Shown: in pieces, positions 62,080 through 64,000 of the stretch
How the letters are laid out: the number at the start of each line of letters is the position of its first letter
How positions within the stretch are numbered: the stretch's first letter is position 1
NCBI GenBank assembly: GCA_964449165.1
Contig: CAYVAT010000004.1
Coordinates: 62,001 to 126,000, forward strand
Length of the DNA: 64,000 nucleotides
Direction of reading: 5' to 3'
Source: CAYSCW01 sp964449165
GTDB lineage: Bacteria > Acidobacteriota > Aminicenantia > Aminicenantales > Aminicenantaceae
Position numbers and translations under genes: made by a program
The notes under the pieces: generated by a model
Database searches by the model: none
Told to the model about the DNA's origin: nothing
Seen by the model: the letters and a program-made list of their open reading frames with translations, nothing else

Positions 62080-63112
62080 GGAGCGCAGGATAGATGGACT
62101 GAAGCTTCTGGTTACAGGAGGGGCCGGCTTTATCGGCAGTAATTTCATCCATTACATGCTGGATCAATATCCCCGGTGTCAAATCATCAACCTAGATAAG
62201 CTAACCTATGCGGGGAATCTCGACAACTTAAAGGATATAGGAGATAATTCCCGTTATGAATTCATCCGTGGAGATATAAAAGACAGGGAGCTTGTCAGGA
62301 AGGTTTTCAGCAGGGTTCAGGGAGTGGTCCATTTTGCTGCAGAGACCCATGTGGACCGTTCCATCATGGATGCAGGAGAATTTGTGCTGACAGATGTGTT
62401 CGGGACCTTCGTCCTTCTGGAGGCTCTGCGGGACATTGGATCTGACATCCAGTTCTTTCTCCACATCTCCACAGATGAGGTTTATGGCAGTCGCGATAAA
62501 GGATATTTTAAAGAGGATGACTCTCTTTCTCCTTCTTCCCCTTATGCAGCAAGCAAAGCCGGCGCTGACAGGCTTGTTTATTCTTATTGGGTCACCTATG
62601 GATTGCCCATCATCATCCTCCGGCCCAGCAACAATTTCGGCCCCTACCAGTACCCTGAAAAATTCATTCCTCTTTTTGTTACCAACGCTCTGGAGGACAG
62701 AAGCCTTCCTCTTTATGGGAAAGGAACCAATATTCGCGATTGGCTCTATGTCAAGGACAACTGTCGGGCGATTGATTTGGTAATGCGCAAGGGAAAATTA
62801 GGGGAGGCTTACAATGTCGGAGCCAATAACGAAGTACAGAATATAAAGATAGCCGAGAGAATCGTTGAGCTTTTGGGTAAGCCCAGGAGTCTAATCAAAT
62901 TTGTACCCGATCGCCTGGGGCATGACAGGCGATACGCTCTGGACTGCCGCAAGATTCAAGCTTTAGGTTGGAAACCAAGGGCTCTTTTTGATGATGCCTT
63001 GGCTGAAACCGTACGCTGGTATGAGGGAAACCCGGATTGGTGGCAGAAAATCAAGGAAAAGAGTAAAGATTTTCAACGTTTCTACCAGACTTATTATAAG
63101 GATAGGAAATGA
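62072..63112 (+). CDS. rmlB: dTDP-glucose 4,6-dehydratase
   Basis: An extended SDR of 346 residues from ATG 62072, chosen because GGAG lies eight bases upstream and the longer frame overlaps rmlC far more. NAD motif VTGGAGFIGSNFIHYM, catalytic HISTDEVYGS (T-D-E) and SPYAASKAGAD (Y-x3-K), PSNNFGPYQYPEKFIPL. It makes dTDP-4-keto-6-deoxyglucose, the precursor of rhamnose and other 6-deoxy sugars. It overlaps rmlC by eight bases. Confidence 0.9.
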   Translation: MAEERRIDGLKLLVTGGAGFIGSNFIHYMLDQYPRCQIINLDKLTYAGNLDNLKDIGDNSRYEFIRGDIKDRELVRKVFSRVQGVVHFAAETHVDRSIMDAGEFVLTDVFGTFVLLEALRDIGSDIQFFLHISTDEVYGSRDKGYFKEDDSLSPSSPYAASKAGADRLVYSYWVTYGLPIIILRPSNNFGPYQYPEKFIPLFVTNALEDRSLPLYGKGTNIRDWLYVKDNCRAIDLVMRKGKLGEAYNVGANNEVQNIKIAERIVELLGKPRSLIKFVPDRLGHDRRYALDCRKIQALGWKPRALFDDALAETVRWYEGNPDWWQKIKEKSKDFQRFYQTYYKDRK

Positions 63113-63158
63113 GCTCAGGACGAAAACATGGGAACTTTTCCCTATCTGAGGAGGATTG

Positions 63159-64000
63159 ATGAGAGTTTTGATCACAGGAATAACCGGGTTTGCTGGCAGC
63201 CATCTTGCTGATTACATACTGGCCAATCATCCTGACGCGGAGGTCTGTGGGATAATCCGCTGGCGGAGCCGGCGGGAGAACATCCTGCATATCGAGGAGA
63301 AAATTACTCTCTTTGAGGCGGATCTCAAGGATGTCATCTCTTTAAAGAAGAGCTTGGCTGAGATAAAACCGGACCGCATCTTTCATCTAGCAGCCCAGAG
63401 TTTTGTTCCCACCTCATGGAAGTGTCCAGCCGAGACATTCACCATAAACGCTGTGGGTCAGATCAATCTGTTTGAGGCCATCCTCAGCCTAAAGCTAGAT
63501 CCCAAAATTCATGTGGCGGGCTCCAGCGAAGAATATGGACTGGTTCAAAGCGAAGAACTTCCCATGAAGGAGACCAACCTCCTACGGCCTCTCAGTCCCT
63601 ATGCTGTGAGTAAGGTCGCTCAGGATCTTTTGGCCTGGCAATATTTCAAAAGCTATGGCCTGAGGACAGTACGAACCAGAGGATTCAATCACACCGGCCC
63701 CCGCCGGGGAGAAGTCTTCATCTGTTCCAACTTCGCCAAACAGATAGCAGAAATAGAAAAAGGCAAGAGAGATTCTGTCATCCACGTGGGGAATTTGGAG
63801 GCCAGGAGGGATTTCACCGATGTCCGCGATATTGTGCGCGGCTACTGGTTGTGTCTAGAAAAGGGCGAAGAAGGAGAAGTTTACAATATCGGCTCAGGCA
63901 AGACCCATACCATGCAGGCAGTTTTAGATATGCTCCTTTCTATGAGCAAAGTGAATGTCAAGGTCCAAATCGATTCCCGAAGGATCCGTCCTTCCGATGT
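63159..64000 (+). CDS. GDP-mannose 4,6-dehydratase-like SDR (truncated at right edge)
   Basis: The frame opens at ATG 63159 and stays open to the end (280 complete codons). GAGGAGG lies just before. Translation gives VLITGITGFAGSHLADYIL, VAGSSEEYGL, SPYAVSKVAQD (Y-x3-K) and FNHTGPRRGEVFI; the last and the VRDIVRGYWL block are typical of GDP-mannose 4,6-dehydratases and GDP-6-deoxymannose reductases. It is not an RmlD. It follows rmlB by 46 bases. C-terminal part lies outside the window, so dehydratase versus reductase remains open. Confidence 0.75.
   Translation, partial: MRVLITGITGFAGSHLADYILANHPDAEVCGIIRWRSRRENILHIEEKITLFEADLKDVISLKKSLAEIKPDRIFHLAAQSFVPTSWKCPAETFTINAVGQINLFEAILSLKLDPKIHVAGSSEEYGLVQSEELPMKETNLLRPLSPYAVSKVAQDLLAWQYFKSYGLRTVRTRGFNHTGPRRGEVFICSNFAKQIAEIEKGKRDSVIHVGNLEARRDFTDVRDIVRGYWLCLEKGEEGEVYNIGSGKTHTMQAVLDMLLSMSKVNVKVQIDSRRIRPSD

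Noticed and set aside
1..64000. CRISPR arrays, tRNA or rRNA genes, complete insertion sequences
   Set aside because: No regularly spaced repeats, cloverleaf-like stretches or intact transposase with terminal repeats were seen while reading both strands.

Overview
The window is almost entirely one large surface-glycan locus of a Gram-negative (diderm) bacterium. The envelope type is inferred from an LptD gene (LPS export to the outer membrane) beside dTDP-sugar genes, a Wzz-type chain-length regulator, and several routes to CMP-activated acidic sugars. The base composition is AT-rich and patchy, as is usual for O-antigen or capsule loci built by transfer. The lineage cannot be fixed from sequence alone; an uncultured, probably anaerobic diderm phylum (Aminicenantota, Desulfobacterota or Nitrospirota-like) is a guess only.

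Layout. About 57 kb (1-56749) is read on the minus strand, mostly with start/stop overlaps of 1-8 bases, interrupted by a single plus-strand gene (25980-27422). From the promoter end the minus-strand order is: a leader of several hundred bases holding two ops-like motifs (56778-57326), a MarR-type EPS-associated regulator, Wzz, a GDP-linked legionaminic-acid-type operon (47102-55024), an intact asparagine-synthetase-like amidotransferase, an alpha/alpha-toroid protein and two GT-B-type transferases (40813-47062), a second NeuB-type operon (32708-40709), an odd island with a membrane-anchored isochorismatase-like hydrolase, a sulfatase-like protein carrying a LamG domain, a decayed gene copy and a B12-type radical SAM protein (27468-32599), an assembly/modification block with a toroid protein, NodB-type deacetylase, aminotransferase, GNAT, two GT2 enzymes and a glutaminase-dead asparagine synthetase (17920-25870), a WbpB/E/D/I-like set for a di-N-acetylated mannuronic acid (13883-17923), a YfhO-like membrane protein with an inserted LamG domain (11032-13821), a transferase, a compact module that looks like a new route to a CMP-activated 2-ulosonic acid (3114-9693), an ABC exporter, a lipoprotein and a truncated GT-C gene at the left edge.

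On the plus strand, 58194-64000 holds lptD, rmlA, rmlC, rmlB and the 5' part of a GDP-mannose 4,6-dehydratase-like gene. These sugar genes look more GC-rich and ordinary than the minus-strand cluster. A degenerate REP-associated transposase (57542-57955) sits in the divergent region.

How the genes work together. Three separate modules each contain a CMP-transferase for a 2-keto acid sugar: KdsB-like (4061), NeuA-like with NeuB/NeuD (32708-40709), and NeuA/LegF-like with NeuB, NeuC, PtmE, PtmA and PtmF homologues (47102-55024). The first has no NeuB or KdsA. Instead it pairs a pyruvate-type HpcH aldolase with a transaldolase, a GmhA-like isomerase, a HAD phosphatase and a 2-hydroxyacid dehydrogenase; this is the most interesting candidate for an undescribed pathway. 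Activated sugars would be assembled by GT2, GT-B and GT-C transferases and decorated by amidation, methylation, acetylation and deacetylation. The product would be exported by the ABC flippase, with length control by Wzz and final LPS export through LptD. No convincing Wzx or Wzy was recognised.
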